64,000 nucleotides of DNA from assembly GCA_003574785.1 (NCBI GenBank), contig QORU01000020.1, positions 1-64,000 of the forward strand, given 5' to 3'. The DNA is from Taklimakanibacter deserti. GTDB taxonomy: Bacteria; Pseudomonadota; Alphaproteobacteria; Rhizobiales; Aestuariivirgaceae. Both the position numbers and the translations under genes were made by a program. The notes under the pieces were generated by a model, which was not told where the DNA came from, made no database searches, and saw nothing but the letters and a program-made list of their open reading frames with translations. This document shows positions 37,488 through 47,801 of this stretch, piece by piece (position 1 is the stretch's first letter; every line of letters starts with the position of its first letter).

Positions 37488-38363
37488 ATGGACTTGCCCA
37501 GCCCCCATCCGCAGGATCGCCTGCGCGCCAGATTGCATGAGCGCCTGCGCGGCTTCATGGCGCCCGCCGGCGCGGGCGTGCACAACCATGCCAGGAACCT
37601 GTTCTCCTACTGCGCCCTCCATCGCGAGCGCCTCGCGGCGATCAAGCTGCCGCATCCGATCATCGGCATCGTGCTGCGCGGCAGAAAGGAAGTCTGGCTC
37701 GGCGATGTGAGCCAAAGCTTCCCGCCCGGATCGGTCATCGTGCTGCCGCGCAACGTGCCCATGGACGTGGTGAATATCCCGGGCGAGACCGGCATCTATG
37801 AATCGCTCGTCCTGGAAGTGCCCGTGCTGCCCGAAGGCGTGGCCCCGCTGACGCTTGCCGAACGGCGCGGCCGCGAGGCGGTATCGCGCGCCTTCGGCAT
37901 CACCTTGAGCGATGACCTCATCGAGGCCTTGAGCCATGCCGCGGCAACCATACGCGATGAGGCGATGAGCGAGACGGTGCAGGCGCTGCGCCTCACGGAA
38001 GTCCTGACGTTGCTGCGCCAGCTGCCTGAGGCGCGGGCTCTGTTCACCGCGAGCCTTGCCGAGGAAGTAGCCTGGCTCATCGGCAGCGACCCGACACATG
38101 ACTGGAGTGTCGGCCATGTCGCCGGCGCGGTCGGGATCGGCGCTTCGACCCTCAGGCGTCGCCTGGCGGCGGAAGGAAGCTCGTTCCGGGCCATCCTGCG
38201 CAGCGAACGCCTGCGCGCCGGACACTCCGCCCTGGCGGCGGGCGCCTCGAGCCTCACCGCCGCCGATGCCGCCGGCTATGTTTCACGCTCGCATTTCGCC
38301 CGGCGCTATCGCGAAAGTTTCGGGCGATCGCCGAGCGGACGCGCGCTGCGCAGACATGCTTAG
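37488..38363 (+). CDS. AraC-family transcriptional regulator
   Basis: 291 residues from the ATG starting MDLPSPHPQDRL; a start 42 bp upstream is possible but lacks family support. An N-terminal cupin-like domain (AIKLPHPIIGIVLRGRKEVWLG) precedes a C-terminal double helix-turn-helix: SVGHVAGAVGIGASTLRRRL and ADAAGYVSRSHFARRYRESFG. Divergent from the exported MBL-fold hydrolase, which it may control. Confidence 0.9.
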   Translation: MDLPSPHPQDRLRARLHERLRGFMAPAGAGVHNHARNLFSYCALHRERLAAIKLPHPIIGIVLRGRKEVWLGDVSQSFPPGSVIVLPRNVPMDVVNIPGETGIYESLVLEVPVLPEGVAPLTLAERRGREAVSRAFGITLSDDLIEALSHAAATIRDEAMSETVQALRLTEVLTLLRQLPEARALFTASLAEEVAWLIGSDPTHDWSVGHVAGAVGIGASTLRRRLAAEGSSFRAILRSERLRAGHSALAAGASSLTAADAAGYVSRSHFARRYRESFGRSPSGRALRRHA

Positions 38364-38390
38364 AGCGCGGTGGAGCTTATCGAGCTCCGA

Positions 38391-38918
38391 TCATGACTGA
38401 TGTCTCCTCGGTCGATCCATGAACAATATCTCACGGAGCTTGTTGCCGCCAACGGCGGCACCGAGTTCCGAGATGGCCAGATACGGAACGAGTATCAGCA
38501 ATATGACCAGACACGTTGCGAGAAGCTCCGGCAACCTGTCGCCACCGAGCTCCGCGAATATTGCAGCGATGGATTTCCCATGAACCATGCCCATGATCGT
38601 TTCTTCAGCGGCTGAAAGCACGATCAGCAGGGCAAGATAGGCCAGCGCTTTGTATGCGATGCGGAAGGCTGTCCTGGAGCTTTCATGCCGCTCACCCACA
38701 TGGGCAACTCGTCCGAGCAATATGAACTTCGCCAGGATCAACGCCTTGATGAGAGGCAGTCCGAATGGCAGATAGCTGATGCCTTGGGCACCAAGTATTG
38801 CCACTTTGTAGAGAACGAGCGCGCCGAAGCAGATGTAGAGATACACAGACAGAAGTGCGTAGTCGCGCAGCTCCTTCTTCACTCTTTCGGCGATGGTTGC
38901 AGAACTGTCGGCAGGCAT
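38391..38918 (-). CDS. integral membrane protein of unknown function, about four helices
   Basis: 175 residues. Hydrophobic segments near residues 25-45, 48-68, 88-105 and 130-155; charged N- and C-termini. No catalytic motif was recognised. It lies 61 bp downstream of the mechanosensitive-channel gene on the same strand and may be last in that transcript. Base composition is a little lower in GC than its neighbours. Confidence 0.72.
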   Translation of the reverse strand: MPADSSATIAERVKKELRDYALLSVYLYICFGALVLYKVAILGAQGISYLPFGLPLIKALILAKFILLGRVAHVGERHESSRTAFRIAYKALAYLALLIVLSAAEETIMGMVHGKSIAAIFAELGGDRLPELLATCLVILLILVPYLAISELGAAVGGNKLREILFMDRPRRHQS

Positions 38919-38979
38919 GTTTCCCTTCCTCGGCTCGCAAGCTTCAGGTCGCGCCCGACGGGTCGCAGTCCTGGAAAAG

Positions 38980-40986
38980 TCATTCCCCGTTCCCCGCGGA
39001 TTGCTCCGCCGCCTGTTTTCGTTTCATCATTTGCTGTCCGGCCGCCGCAGCCTCCCCACCACCCTCGACATGAACGGTCGGCATGGCGATCTTGATGCCG
39101 TTCTCGTCGAAAGCCTGCTTGATCATCATATAGGCGCGTCGCTTGATGGCGAACTGCGTGCCGGGCTTGGTCATGAGCTTCAGCCTCAGCACGATGGCAA
39201 AATCGCCAAAACTGTCGACGCCCTGCATCTTCAAGGGCTGCAGCGTATTGGCCGCAAATTCGGGATCGGCGGCCAATTCCTGGCCGATCTTCTTGATGAG
39301 CTTGCGGGCCAGCTCGATGTTCGAATCGTAAGTGACATTGATTGTCATCTTGTCGATCACCCAGTCGCGGCTCGCATTCTGGACAGCGCCCAGCTCTCCG
39401 AAGGGCACCGTGAAAATCGAACCACGGTGATGCCGCAACCTGACCGAACGCAGGCTGAAGGATTCGACCGTCCCTTTATAGCTGCCGCTCTGAATGTATT
39501 CGCCGACCCGGAATGCGTCGTCGAGCATGTAGAACACGCCGCTGAGAACGTCCTTGACCAGGGTCTGCGAACCAAACCCGATGGCGACGCCGAAGATGCC
39601 GGCGCCGGCGATCAGCGGCGCGATCTGCACGCCCATCCCGGCCAGGATCGTCAGGGCTGCAACGGCGGCGATGAGGGCTGCGAGAGTATTGCGAAAGATC
39701 GGCAACAATGTGCGCAACCGGCCGTTGCGCAGCTGCGCGTCGGGATCATTTCCCGCAGCAGCCACAACATCGATCCGGTGCGCGATCAAGGCCTTCGACA
39801 ATTGCCAGACCAGGTCGGCGACGAGCAGCACGATGATGCCGTTGAAGAGGCCGGACATGACCACCGAGCCGGTCGCGCCCGCGCCAAGGGCGGCTTCCCT
39901 GATGCGCCAGATATAGGCAAGCCAGGCGACCGCCAGTCCTATGACAACCGCTCTGGCGCCCCGCACGATGAGCACCTTCATCATGACGCCAAAAGTATCG
40001 TTGCGCTGTGCTCTGTCGGCGAAGATCTGAGCGATGTTGCCGACGCCTCGGACCACGAAGGGCAGCACCAGGGCGTAGAGGCCGAGCCACAGCAGGCCAA
40101 GCAGCCCCGCCACCCAGGCCAGCCAAAGCACGATCAGATACAGGGTCATCAGCGCCTTGCGCGTGGGCGACGCACTCGCTGCGGGCCTGCGCCAGACGAT
40201 CTCGATGGCGATTGCCAACATGCCCAGCCCACATAGAAGAGCCGTGAACCTCGCCGTGTCCACCGAAAAGCCCACGCTAGGCATAAGGCTGACAACGGCC
40301 CAGCCAAAAAGCAGGAGGCTCCCGATCAGGGTTACACGTTGAACCCAGAAGCCTCGTTTGATTTCGACTTCCGGCGACGCGTCGCCCGCGCGATCGACAA
40401 ATGGCAGCAAGAGCAGAGTGGCGGTGCGCGCGGCGCGGAGGGCAATGAACGCCAGAAGCAATGTGAGCACGATCCGGCGCAACAACGGAGGCCAGTCGAG
40501 CACCAGGAACGATCCAACGCTGGCCAGTGCAAAGGTCGCAATGCCGACGACCTCGACGAGCGGCGCTCGCCCGGGCTCTCGCAACCGCATCATGGCGCGG
40601 CGAATGAGCCACTCGGCGCCGAACCCGACGGCGATGAGTAGTGCGAGAATCCCGGCAACGAGACCCGGTCTGCCCGAATTCACATCCCGTGAGATGACAT
40701 CGGCCGCATTCGAGAATTCCTGAGGAATGCGCGGAAAGACACCGGCAAGCGCCGCAAGCCGAGCGCGAACCGTTGCCTCCCAGTTCGATATGGCGTCATC
40801 CAAGGATGCAGCCGGCTGTTCTGCTTGGCCGGAAGCGACTTTTCGCTCCAGCCACGCTTTCACCTCCGGGTCAGACATCAGATGCAGGAATTGCTGGGCT
40901 TTCTCGGGCGTCAATTCGGCCGGATCTGCCTGCGCCACGGCCATGCCGCTGAGAACCCAAAGGAAGAGCAGGCTCGCCAGCGACAA
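38980..40986 (-). CDS. MscS-family mechanosensitive ion channel (large type)
   Basis: 668 residues. Signal-peptide-like N-terminus (LLFLWVLSGMAVAQA), a periplasmic leader, many membrane helices, then the MscS core: GIFGVAIGFGSQTLVKDVLSG (pore helix 3), DDAFRVGEYIQSGSYKGTVESFSLRS and VPFGELGAVQNASRDW, then a C-terminal alpha/beta domain. It would release solutes on osmotic downshock. It is fourth in a minus-strand run after DUF3604, PpiC and HupE-like genes (45 bp from the last). Confidence 0.92.
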   Translation of the reverse strand: MSLASLLFLWVLSGMAVAQADPAELTPEKAQQFLHLMSDPEVKAWLERKVASGQAEQPAASLDDAISNWEATVRARLAALAGVFPRIPQEFSNAADVISRDVNSGRPGLVAGILALLIAVGFGAEWLIRRAMMRLREPGRAPLVEVVGIATFALASVGSFLVLDWPPLLRRIVLTLLLAFIALRAARTATLLLLPFVDRAGDASPEVEIKRGFWVQRVTLIGSLLLFGWAVVSLMPSVGFSVDTARFTALLCGLGMLAIAIEIVWRRPAASASPTRKALMTLYLIVLWLAWVAGLLGLLWLGLYALVLPFVVRGVGNIAQIFADRAQRNDTFGVMMKVLIVRGARAVVIGLAVAWLAYIWRIREAALGAGATGSVVMSGLFNGIIVLLVADLVWQLSKALIAHRIDVVAAAGNDPDAQLRNGRLRTLLPIFRNTLAALIAAVAALTILAGMGVQIAPLIAGAGIFGVAIGFGSQTLVKDVLSGVFYMLDDAFRVGEYIQSGSYKGTVESFSLRSVRLRHHRGSIFTVPFGELGAVQNASRDWVIDKMTINVTYDSNIELARKLIKKIGQELAADPEFAANTLQPLKMQGVDSFGDFAIVLRLKLMTKPGTQFAIKRRAYMMIKQAFDENGIKIAMPTVHVEGGGEAAAAGQQMMKRKQAAEQSAGNGE

Positions 40987-41031
40987 CAGCGCTAAACGCG
41001 CGGATGAGAGGAAACTCGTCGTGACCGTCCC

Positions 41032-42051
41032 CTATGCCCAAAAGCCGGAATAGATGCGCTCGATCAACCAGAACGACGCGATGCCGCCGATGCAGTAGGC
41101 GCCGGCGAATCGCAGCCATGCCTGTGACCAGTACGCCCGGGGCCCGGGGAATGCCACTGAAATCCGATGGAGGATCGCGAAGAGCGCCATCGCGACCGCA
41201 ACGAAAAGAAGCTGCCCGAGCTCGACGCCGAGATTGAAGAACAGCAGCGCCGCCGGAATGGCATGGGCCGGCAGGCCGACATCGCTCAGCGCGCCGGCAA
41301 AGCCGAGCCCATGCAGGAGCCCGAAGGCGAAGGCGATGAGCCACGGGAACCGAGAGGCAAGGCTTTGCCGGCCGCGCTCGGCATTCACGATTTCCACCGC
41401 GACGAGTGCGATGCTCAAGGCGATCAGGGCCTCGACCGGGGGCCCCGGCACATCGAGATAGCCGAGCGTCGCCGCCCCGAGCGTGATGCTGTGCGCCAGC
41501 GTGAAGGCGGTGATCGTCAAGGCGATGCGCTTCCAGCCCCGCACAAGCATGATGAGCGCCAGGACGAAGATCAAATGGTCGACACCAAGGAGGATGTGCT
41601 CGACGCCCAGCCACAGGTAAGCGACGGCCACCTGTTGCCATCCGGCGGCGGCGGGAACCTCGAATGAGGGGGCAGCCGGCGTGAGCCGCACCGTGCTGAC
41701 TTCCCCGTTCAGTCTCTCAATTCGCACCAGAACGTCGGTCCGGCTCTCGGCCAGGCCGTCGATCGCGATCGTATCGCCGGTCAAGCCGGCCGGTGCGCGC
41801 ACCGCCCAGCGTTCGACATAGGCATCGGCGAGAAAAACCCCTTCGCGCGGTGTCGACTCGATCGCACTGCGTGGCAGTTGCGGGGCGATCGCCAGCCGGC
41901 GCTCGCCCATGGCCGGAACCTTCCAGAAAACCGCATAGGCATCCGGCGCGGTCTCGGTGAGGGCGAGATAGGCCGGGCGCAAGTCGTGCGCCTGGGCTTG
42001 CCCAACGACGATGACCGCAAGAGCCCAGATGGCGAGGATCAGGCGGATCAT
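41032..42051 (-). CDS. HupE/UreJ-type membrane protein
   Basis: 339 residues. Signal peptide (IWALAVIVVGQAQA), a periplasmic domain of about 150 residues, then six helices. The membrane part has GVEHILLGVDHLIFVLAL, AFTLAHSITLGAA and FGLLHGLGFAGAL, the His/Asp-rich motifs of HupE/UreJ_2 proteins linked to nickel or cobalt uptake in the shorter members. The metal role of the long form is unproven. Coupled to the PpiC-type gene by a 4-bp overlap. Confidence 0.87.
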   Translation of the reverse strand: MIRLILAIWALAVIVVGQAQAHDLRPAYLALTETAPDAYAVFWKVPAMGERRLAIAPQLPRSAIESTPREGVFLADAYVERWAVRAPAGLTGDTIAIDGLAESRTDVLVRIERLNGEVSTVRLTPAAPSFEVPAAAGWQQVAVAYLWLGVEHILLGVDHLIFVLALIMLVRGWKRIALTITAFTLAHSITLGAATLGYLDVPGPPVEALIALSIALVAVEIVNAERGRQSLASRFPWLIAFAFGLLHGLGFAGALSDVGLPAHAIPAALLFFNLGVELGQLLFVAVAMALFAILHRISVAFPGPRAYWSQAWLRFAGAYCIGGIASFWLIERIYSGFWA

Positions 42052-42884
42052 TGCGCCGCCTCGGCGAGCTTGGAACCTTCCACGCTTATGACGTAACGGG
42101 CCCGCAGCCTGGCATAGAGCGCGTCGTTGGCGGTGATCTTGCGGCCGTGCAGCAGTTCCCGCCGCGCGACCTCGCGAACCTCCGCGAAGGGAAGCTCACG
42201 CGCCTCAATGCGCTCGCTTACGCGAACCAGATGCGTGCCATAGGCGGAAGCCACCGGGCCGCCCCATTCGCCGGGTCGGGCGCGCCCGATCCAGGTCGCG
42301 AAGCTCTCGCCGAAGGTTTGCGCCACATCCGATCGCGCGACGTGAGTGAAATCGAAGCCCGGGAGGAACGGGCTGCCGACCTTCGATGCGTCCGCCGCTC
42401 CGCCATTCAACGCCTGGCGCAGGCTATCCAGCTCCGCGACAGGGAGACCGGTGCTGAAATAGACATGGCTGAACGAGAAGCGCGGCTCGGACCTGAACCG
42501 TGCCGGGTGCTCCGCCACGAAGGCCTTCAATTCGACGTCCGTCGGCTCCGCATCGGCCGCCAGATCGGAGATGAACTCCATCTTCTGCCGCATGCGGCGG
42601 CGGATGACGGCGTCGTCGCGGTCGAGGCCCATGGCCAGAGCTTCCCGGTAAAAGACCTCGTCGCGAACGTAGTCGTTCACCAGTGCTTGCGATTCGGCGG
42701 CGGTCGGCGGCCGTTGCCAGGTGCGGCTGAAGATCGCCTCCATGCTGGCGATCTGCCCGGCGCTGACGACGATCTCGCCCTGCGCGGTTTCGCCGTCGCC
42801 GCTACGGGTCAGCTGAAAGGCGCCGAACAGGACGGCGCCGATCAGCAGGAAATGCAGGAGCGGTTCGCGCAAGAGTTTCATCAT
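42048..42884 (-). CDS. membrane-anchored PpiC-type peptidyl-prolyl isomerase
   Basis: 278 residues: one N-terminal membrane helix (LLHFLLIGAVLFGAFQL), a SurA-like N-domain, then a parvulin-like domain with ESFATWIGRARPGEWGGPVASAYGTHLVRVSER. It likely helps fold exported proteins in the periplasm. It sits 8 bp after the DUF3604 gene and overlaps the HupE-like gene, so it is a dedicated chaperone for this cluster by inference. Confidence 0.86.
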   Translation of the reverse strand: MMKLLREPLLHFLLIGAVLFGAFQLTRSGDGETAQGEIVVSAGQIASMEAIFSRTWQRPPTAAESQALVNDYVRDEVFYREALAMGLDRDDAVIRRRMRQKMEFISDLAADAEPTDVELKAFVAEHPARFRSEPRFSFSHVYFSTGLPVAELDSLRQALNGGAADASKVGSPFLPGFDFTHVARSDVAQTFGESFATWIGRARPGEWGGPVASAYGTHLVRVSERIEARELPFAEVREVARRELLHGRKITANDALYARLRARYVISVEGSKLAEAAQ

Positions 42885-42892
42885 CGTCTCCG

Positions 42893-44872
42893 TCAGCCCG
42901 GCGTGTACCAGATCGGCGATGTGTAAGCGCGCTCCTGGCCGAACAACGGCGTGTCGGCGGGCATCTTGATGTTGAAGCGCACTGCATCATAGGCGGTCCA
43001 GCGCGGCGTCGGGATTTCGAGCACCCGCGCATAGTATACGGCGCGCAAGGCCGGATCGAAATCCGGATCGGTCCAGGCCTTGATGAGCTCGGAGGCGCCG
43101 ATCGTGTTGGTCCAGGTCGCCGTCGCCACGTCGACGGTGTTGCCGACCGGCGGCAGCTTGCCGTCGGGACCCGGCACGCGGCCGTCCGACCAGACGACGT
43201 CATAGACCTTTTCCTGCCGCTTGCCGGCGGCGTCGATCCAGCCCTTGACGATCTGGATCCGGTCGAGATTGCCGCCGATCGGATCCTTGAGTGCCGCGAC
43301 GAGGAAGGTCGGCGCCTTGCCCGCCGGAGCGGCGCGCAGGTCGCCGCCCATCGGCACGCCCTTGGCATAGCCGGCAAAAGCGGGGCTGCGCGAGCGTGCA
43401 TCGGCGTCGGTGAAATCCCAGCCGCCGAAGAAGCGCACGAGCATGCGCGGGCCGGTGGTGGCGTAAACCTCCTTGCGGCGCATGGCGTCCCAGATCGCTT
43501 CACGCGTGTTCTCGCTCGCCCACACGCCGGCATAGCCCGCGGCGACCATCTGCCAGCCCATCAGGAAGACATCGCCATTGCGCATGAATTCATGGGCGGC
43601 GCGATGCGGGCTGGGCTCGGCGCCGGAATGCTTGCCGAAGAAGTTTTCCTCCTCGGCGGTGGTGAGCGACGTGTGGCTGTCGGTCGAGCCGACCATGCCG
43701 AACTTGTAAGGATTGACGCCGAGCTTGGCCTCGAGCTGGAGGCCGGTCTGCAAGGCGGTGCGCGCATATTCCCGCTCCAGCATCTCCGGCTTCTTCACTT
43801 CGCTCAGATTGAGGTTGCCCTTGTCCCATAATTCGTAGCCGGCGAACTCGTCGGTGGGCGAGAGATAGGGATGAGCTTCGCCGTCGCCCTTGATCTGGGT
43901 CACCTCATAGAGCGGCTCCCAGCGGGCGCGCGTCTTGGCGTAATCCGGCGACAAGGGCTGGCCGGTGACCGGATTGGTCTCGGTCGGAAACATCCAGCCG
44001 TTCGAGAGATTGCCGTTATGCGGGATGGCCAGCACGCGCCCGCCGGTCTTGTCCTCATAGGCCTGGAGGTGTTTCCACAGATCCTCGGGCGTCGTGCTGC
44101 CGAGCGGCGGATAGGTCGTGAAGGGAAGCGTCTGGCTCGCCCGCGCACCGCCATCGCGATAGATCACCACACGGTGCAGATTGTTGCCGGGCGGGACCTG
44201 CGAGGTCCACTCATAGCCGATGAAGGCGCTGAACCGACCAGGCTCGTTGTATTTTTCCGCCGCCGCGACGATCTGGTCCCAGGTCGCCTGAAAACCCTCG
44301 GAGCCCGGCAGAAACTCCAGCGCCGGCGGGAATTTGCCGCGTGAAAAGCTGTCGATGATCTCGAGCGCGGCCCTGACGCCGTCCTCGCCGCCCTTCTGCA
44401 CCAGATCGTACCAGCGCCGGCCGGTCGGATCGGCGAGCATTTCGGGTTTTCCGGCGAAGAGTGCCGGGAAGAAACCCATATTGTCGGAATGATCGGAGAT
44501 GACCAGGAAATCGAGCGGGCGCGACAGCTTCACCCGCTCGCCGCCGGAGGCAGTCAGCTCCTCGCCGCGGGCGAAGCGGTAGGCGTCCTCGAAGCCAAGC
44601 CTTGTGCCGAAGGCGCCGGCATCCAGTGACGCGCTGGTGTGCAGATGCGTGTCGCCCCAGTATACGCGGCTCGGAAAATTGCGCCCGGCATAGGGCGAAT
44701 AGCCCGGCGGCTTTCCCGGCAGGACGGTCGCAGCATCGAGCGTGCCGATGTCGGTGATCGTTTGCGCCGCCGCCGGACAGGCGACGAGCGAGCAGCCGAT
44801 CGCCAGAGCCAGGCGCAGCTGCTGCTTGCCGCGGACCGGTCGCACCCGGGCTGCATTGTCATCATTCTGCAT
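42893..44872 (-). CDS. secreted DUF3604 protein (PHP-like metal-dependent fold)
   Basis: 659 residues; AGGAGGAAGCG just before the ATG is a strong ribosome site. Signal peptide around residues 18-36 ([16 protein letters not shown]). Motifs [19 protein letters not shown] (metal-binding His pair), [43 protein letters not shown] and YATTGPRM all define DUF3604, a PHP-phosphoesterase-like fold of unknown substrate. First gene of the five-gene minus cluster that includes a foldase, a HupE-like protein and an MscS channel. Confidence 0.9.
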   Translation of the reverse strand: MQNDDNAARVRPVRGKQQLRLALAIGCSLVACPAAAQTITDIGTLDAATVLPGKPPGYSPYAGRNFPSRVYWGDTHLHTSASLDAGAFGTRLGFEDAYRFARGEELTASGGERVKLSRPLDFLVISDHSDNMGFFPALFAGKPEMLADPTGRRWYDLVQKGGEDGVRAALEIIDSFSRGKFPPALEFLPGSEGFQATWDQIVAAAEKYNEPGRFSAFIGYEWTSQVPPGNNLHRVVIYRDGGARASQTLPFTTYPPLGSTTPEDLWKHLQAYEDKTGGRVLAIPHNGNLSNGWMFPTETNPVTGQPLSPDYAKTRARWEPLYEVTQIKGDGEAHPYLSPTDEFAGYELWDKGNLNLSEVKKPEMLEREYARTALQTGLQLEAKLGVNPYKFGMVGSTDSHTSLTTAEEENFFGKHSGAEPSPHRAAHEFMRNGDVFLMGWQMVAAGYAGVWASENTREAIWDAMRRKEVYATTGPRMLVRFFGGWDFTDADARSRSPAFAGYAKGVPMGGDLRAAPAGKAPTFLVAALKDPIGGNLDRIQIVKGWIDAAGKRQEKVYDVVWSDGRVPGPDGKLPPVGNTVDVATATWTNTIGASELIKAWTDPDFDPALRAVYYARVLEIPTPRWTAYDAVRFNIKMPADTPLFGQERAYTSPIWYTPG

Positions 44873-44990
44873 CGCTTCCTCCTGTCCATCGGTTTGACGT
44901 ACGGACAGTCTCTAGCAGCGGGAGATGACGATCAATTGCCCCAAGGTCCATGGCTAGCCAGCGGCGGCAGTGAACGCAAATGCGGGGATC

Positions 44991-45899
44991 TCAGCGGTGG
45001 AATTTGTCGGCGGTGAGCCAGAAGACCTCGCCTTCACTCTCAGCTGTGTCGAGCCAGAAGAAATCGAGCTCCGGATAATCATCTTCCAGAAGCTCGCGGC
45101 CGCGGCCGATCTCGCACAAGAGCCCGCCACCGGGATTGAGATGGCGCGGCACCTCGGCCAGGATGCGGCGCACGATATCGAGGCCGTCCTCGCCGCCATC
45201 GAGCGCCATGGCTGGCTCGTGCCGGAATTCCGGCGGCAGTTCCTCCATCGCCGCCGCATCGACATAGGGCGGGTTGGTGATGATGAGGTCGTAGCGCTCC
45301 TGCGCCACCGGCTGGAAGAGATCGCCCTCATAGAGATTGAGCCGGTCGGCATGGCCCGACTCCGCGATATTGAGCCGCGCCACTTCGAGCGCTTGCGGCG
45401 ACAATTCGACCGCATCGATCAGGGCATTGGGAAAGACATGGGCGGCGAGGATGGCGAGGCATCCCGAGCCCGTGCACAGATCGAGCACGCGGCCGACTTG
45501 CGAAACGTCGGGAACGAGCGTGAAGCCTTCGCCGCCGAAGAGGTCAGTGAACAGGAGCTCGCCGATGAAGGAGCGCGGCACGATCACCCGTTCGTCGACA
45601 TGGAAGGGGATGCCCTGGATATAAGCCTTCTTGGTGAGATAGGCGGATGGGCGGCGCTTCGTCACGCGCTCCTCGATGCGGGCGAGCAGCAGCTCGCGCT
45701 CAGGCAGCGTGAGCCGCGCCTCGGCCCAGGGGTTGATGTCGTCAACCGGAAGATGAAGCGTCTCGAGGATGAGGAAGGCCGCCTCGTCGACGGCGCTTGC
45801 CGTTCCCTGACCAAAGGCCAGGCCCGCCTCGCCGAACCGGCTCACCGCGAAACGCAGCAAATCGCGGATGGAAATCAGGTCCTCGGCATGGTTTTTCAT
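44991..45899 (-). CDS. prmB: ribosomal protein L3 glutamine N5-methyltransferase
   Basis: 302 residues from ATG 45899, just before [20 protein letters not shown], the usual PrmB opening; the ATG at 45956 adds an unsupported tail. SAM site [16 protein letters not shown] and the catalytic NPPYVDA motif are clear, and [20 protein letters not shown] is typical of PrmB rather than PrmC. It methylates a glutamine of ribosomal protein L3. Divergent from the sugar-acid dehydratase at 46008. Confidence 0.92.
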   Translation of the reverse strand: MKNHAEDLISIRDLLRFAVSRFGEAGLAFGQGTASAVDEAAFLILETLHLPVDDINPWAEARLTLPERELLLARIEERVTKRRPSAYLTKKAYIQGIPFHVDERVIVPRSFIGELLFTDLFGGEGFTLVPDVSQVGRVLDLCTGSGCLAILAAHVFPNALIDAVELSPQALEVARLNIAESGHADRLNLYEGDLFQPVAQERYDLIITNPPYVDAAAMEELPPEFRHEPAMALDGGEDGLDIVRRILAEVPRHLNPGGGLLCEIGRGRELLEDDYPELDFFWLDTAESEGEVFWLTADKFHR

Positions 45900-46007
45900 G
45901 AGGAATCCCATAGCGGGGCCGGGCAGCCGCGCCAAGGGGTCGCGGCTGCCCTGCAATGGCCAAGGAAAGCTTGCCTCCGGCGGGGGTGGTCATGCTATTT
46001 GTATGAC

Positions 46008-47801
46008 ATGAAAAAATCCCCGCCCAAGCTCAGGTCGCAGGCCTGGTTCGACAACCCCGACAATATCGACATGACGGCGCTCTATCTCGAGCGCTATCTG
46101 AATTACGGCTTCACCCGCGCCGAATTGCAGTCCGGCAAGCCGATCATCGGCATCGCCCAGACGGGTTCCGACCTGTCGCCCTGCAACCGCGCCCATCTGG
46201 AGCTCGCCAAACGGGTGCGCGACGGCATCACCGCGGCGGGCGGCGTGCCGCTCGAATTCCCCACCCATCCGATCCAGGAAACCGGCAAGCGGCCGACCGC
46301 CTCGCTCGACCGCAACCTCACCTATCTGAGTTTGGTCGAGGTCCTGTTCGGCTATCCGATCGACGGCGTGGTGCTCACCGTCGGCTGCGACAAGACGACA
46401 CCCGCGGCGCTGATGGCGGCGGCGACCGTCAATATCCCGGCCATCGCGCTCTCCTCGGGGCCCATGCTCAATGGCTGGTACAAGGGCGAGCGCACCGGCT
46501 CCGGCACGATCCTGTGGAAGGCGCGCGAGCTCCTCGCCACCGGCGACATCGATTATGAAGGCTTCGTCGAGCTCGTCGCTTCTTCCGCCGCCTCGACCGG
46601 CTTCTGCAACACCATGGGCACCGCGACCTCGATGAACTCGCTGGCCGAGGCGCTCGGCATGACGCTGCCCGGCAATGCCGCGATCCCGGCACCCTATCGC
46701 GAGCGCGGCCAGATCGCCTATATGACCGGCAGGCGCATCGTCGAGATGGTCAAGGAAGACCTCACCCCGTCCAAGATCCTCACCCGCAAGGCCTTCGAGA
46801 ACGCCATCGCGGTCAATTCGGCGATCGGCGGATCGACCAACTGCCCGATCCATCTCAATGCCATCGCCCGCCATATCGGCGTTCCGCTCGAGGTGGCCGA
46901 TTGGGAGAAGCATGGCTATGACATCCCGCTGCTGGTCAATCTGCAGCCGGCCGGCGAATATCTGGGCGAGGACTATCATCGCGCCGGCGGCGTGCCTGCG
47001 GTCGTCGGCGAGCTCATCAAGGCCAAGCGCATTCACGAGGACGCGCTCACCGTCAACGGCAAGACGATCGGCGAGAATTGCAAAGATAAGCTCTCGCAGA
47101 ATCACGAAGTGATCAAACCTTATGACGCGCCGATCAAGAAAGAGGCCGGCTTCAAGATGCTGAAGGGCAACCTCTTCGATGCGGCGATCATGAAGACGAG
47201 CGTCATCTCGGACGAGTTCCGCCAGCGCTATCTCTCCAATCCCAAGGATCCCAATGCCTTCGAGGCGAAAGCGATCGTGTTCGACGGGCCAGAGGATTAT
47301 CACAAGCGCATCGACGATCCGAAGCTCGGCATCGACGAGCATACGGTCCTGTTCATGCGCGGCACCGGACCCTTGGGCTATCCGGGTGCGGCCGAGGTCG
47401 TCAATATGCGCGCCCCCGGCGAGCTCCTGAAGAAGGGCGTGCATTCGCTGCCCTGCGTCGGCGACGGGCGCCAGTCCGGCACATCGGGCTCGCCCTCGAT
47501 CCTCAACGCCTCGCCCGAAGCCGCGGCCGGCGGCGGCCTCGCTCTCTTGAAGGACGGCGATCGCGTGCGTATCGACCTCAACAAGGGCACCGCCGATATC
47601 CTCATCTCCAAGGAGGAGCTCGAACAGCGACGCATTGCCTTTAAGTCGAATGGCGGCTATCACGTACCGGAAAGTCAGACGCCTTGGCAGGAGATCTTCC
47701 GCGCCAATGTCGAGCAACTATCGGAAGGCATGGTGCTGAAGCCCGCCGTCAAATATCAGAAGATCGCGCAGACGAAGGGCCTGCCGCGCGACAACCACTG
47801 A
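46008..47801 (+). CDS. IlvD/Edd-family dehydratase, probably sugar-acid (arabinonate/xylonate type)
   Basis: 597 residues. Iron-sulfur cysteines in [22 protein letters not shown] and [11 protein letters not shown]; also [13 protein letters not shown] and [15 protein letters not shown]. Length and segments such as [18 protein letters not shown] fit the pentonate/altronate dehydratases better than IlvD itself. It removes water from an aldonic acid to give 2-keto-3-deoxy acid. The stop overlaps the next start by 1 bp (TGATG), coupling it to the aldose-epimerase-family gene. Confidence 0.9.
   Translation: MKKSPPKLRSQAWFDNPDNIDMTALYLERYLNYGFTRAELQSGKPIIGIAQTGSDLSPCNRAHLELAKRVRDGITAAGGVPLEFPTHPIQETGKRPTASLDRNLTYLSLVEVLFGYPIDGVVLTVGCDKTTPAALMAAATVNIPAIALSSGPMLNGWYKGERTGSGTILWKARELLATGDIDYEGFVELVASSAASTGFCNTMGTATSMNSLAEALGMTLPGNAAIPAPYRERGQIAYMTGRRIVEMVKEDLTPSKILTRKAFENAIAVNSAIGGSTNCPIHLNAIARHIGVPLEVADWEKHGYDIPLLVNLQPAGEYLGEDYHRAGGVPAVVGELIKAKRIHEDALTVNGKTIGENCKDKLSQNHEVIKPYDAPIKKEAGFKMLKGNLFDAAIMKTSVISDEFRQRYLSNPKDPNAFEAKAIVFDGPEDYHKRIDDPKLGIDEHTVLFMRGTGPLGYPGAAEVVNMRAPGELLKKGVHSLPCVGDGRQSGTSGSPSILNASPEAAAGGGLALLKDGDRVRIDLNKGTADILISKEELEQRRIAFKSNGGYHVPESQTPWQEIFRANVEQLSEGMVLKPAVKYQKIAQTKGLPRDNH

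Noticed and set aside
45990..47717. 575-residue minus-strand open frame opposite the IlvD/Edd gene
   Set aside because: Shadow of the dehydratase, with Arg/Asp/Gly-rich composition and no motif.
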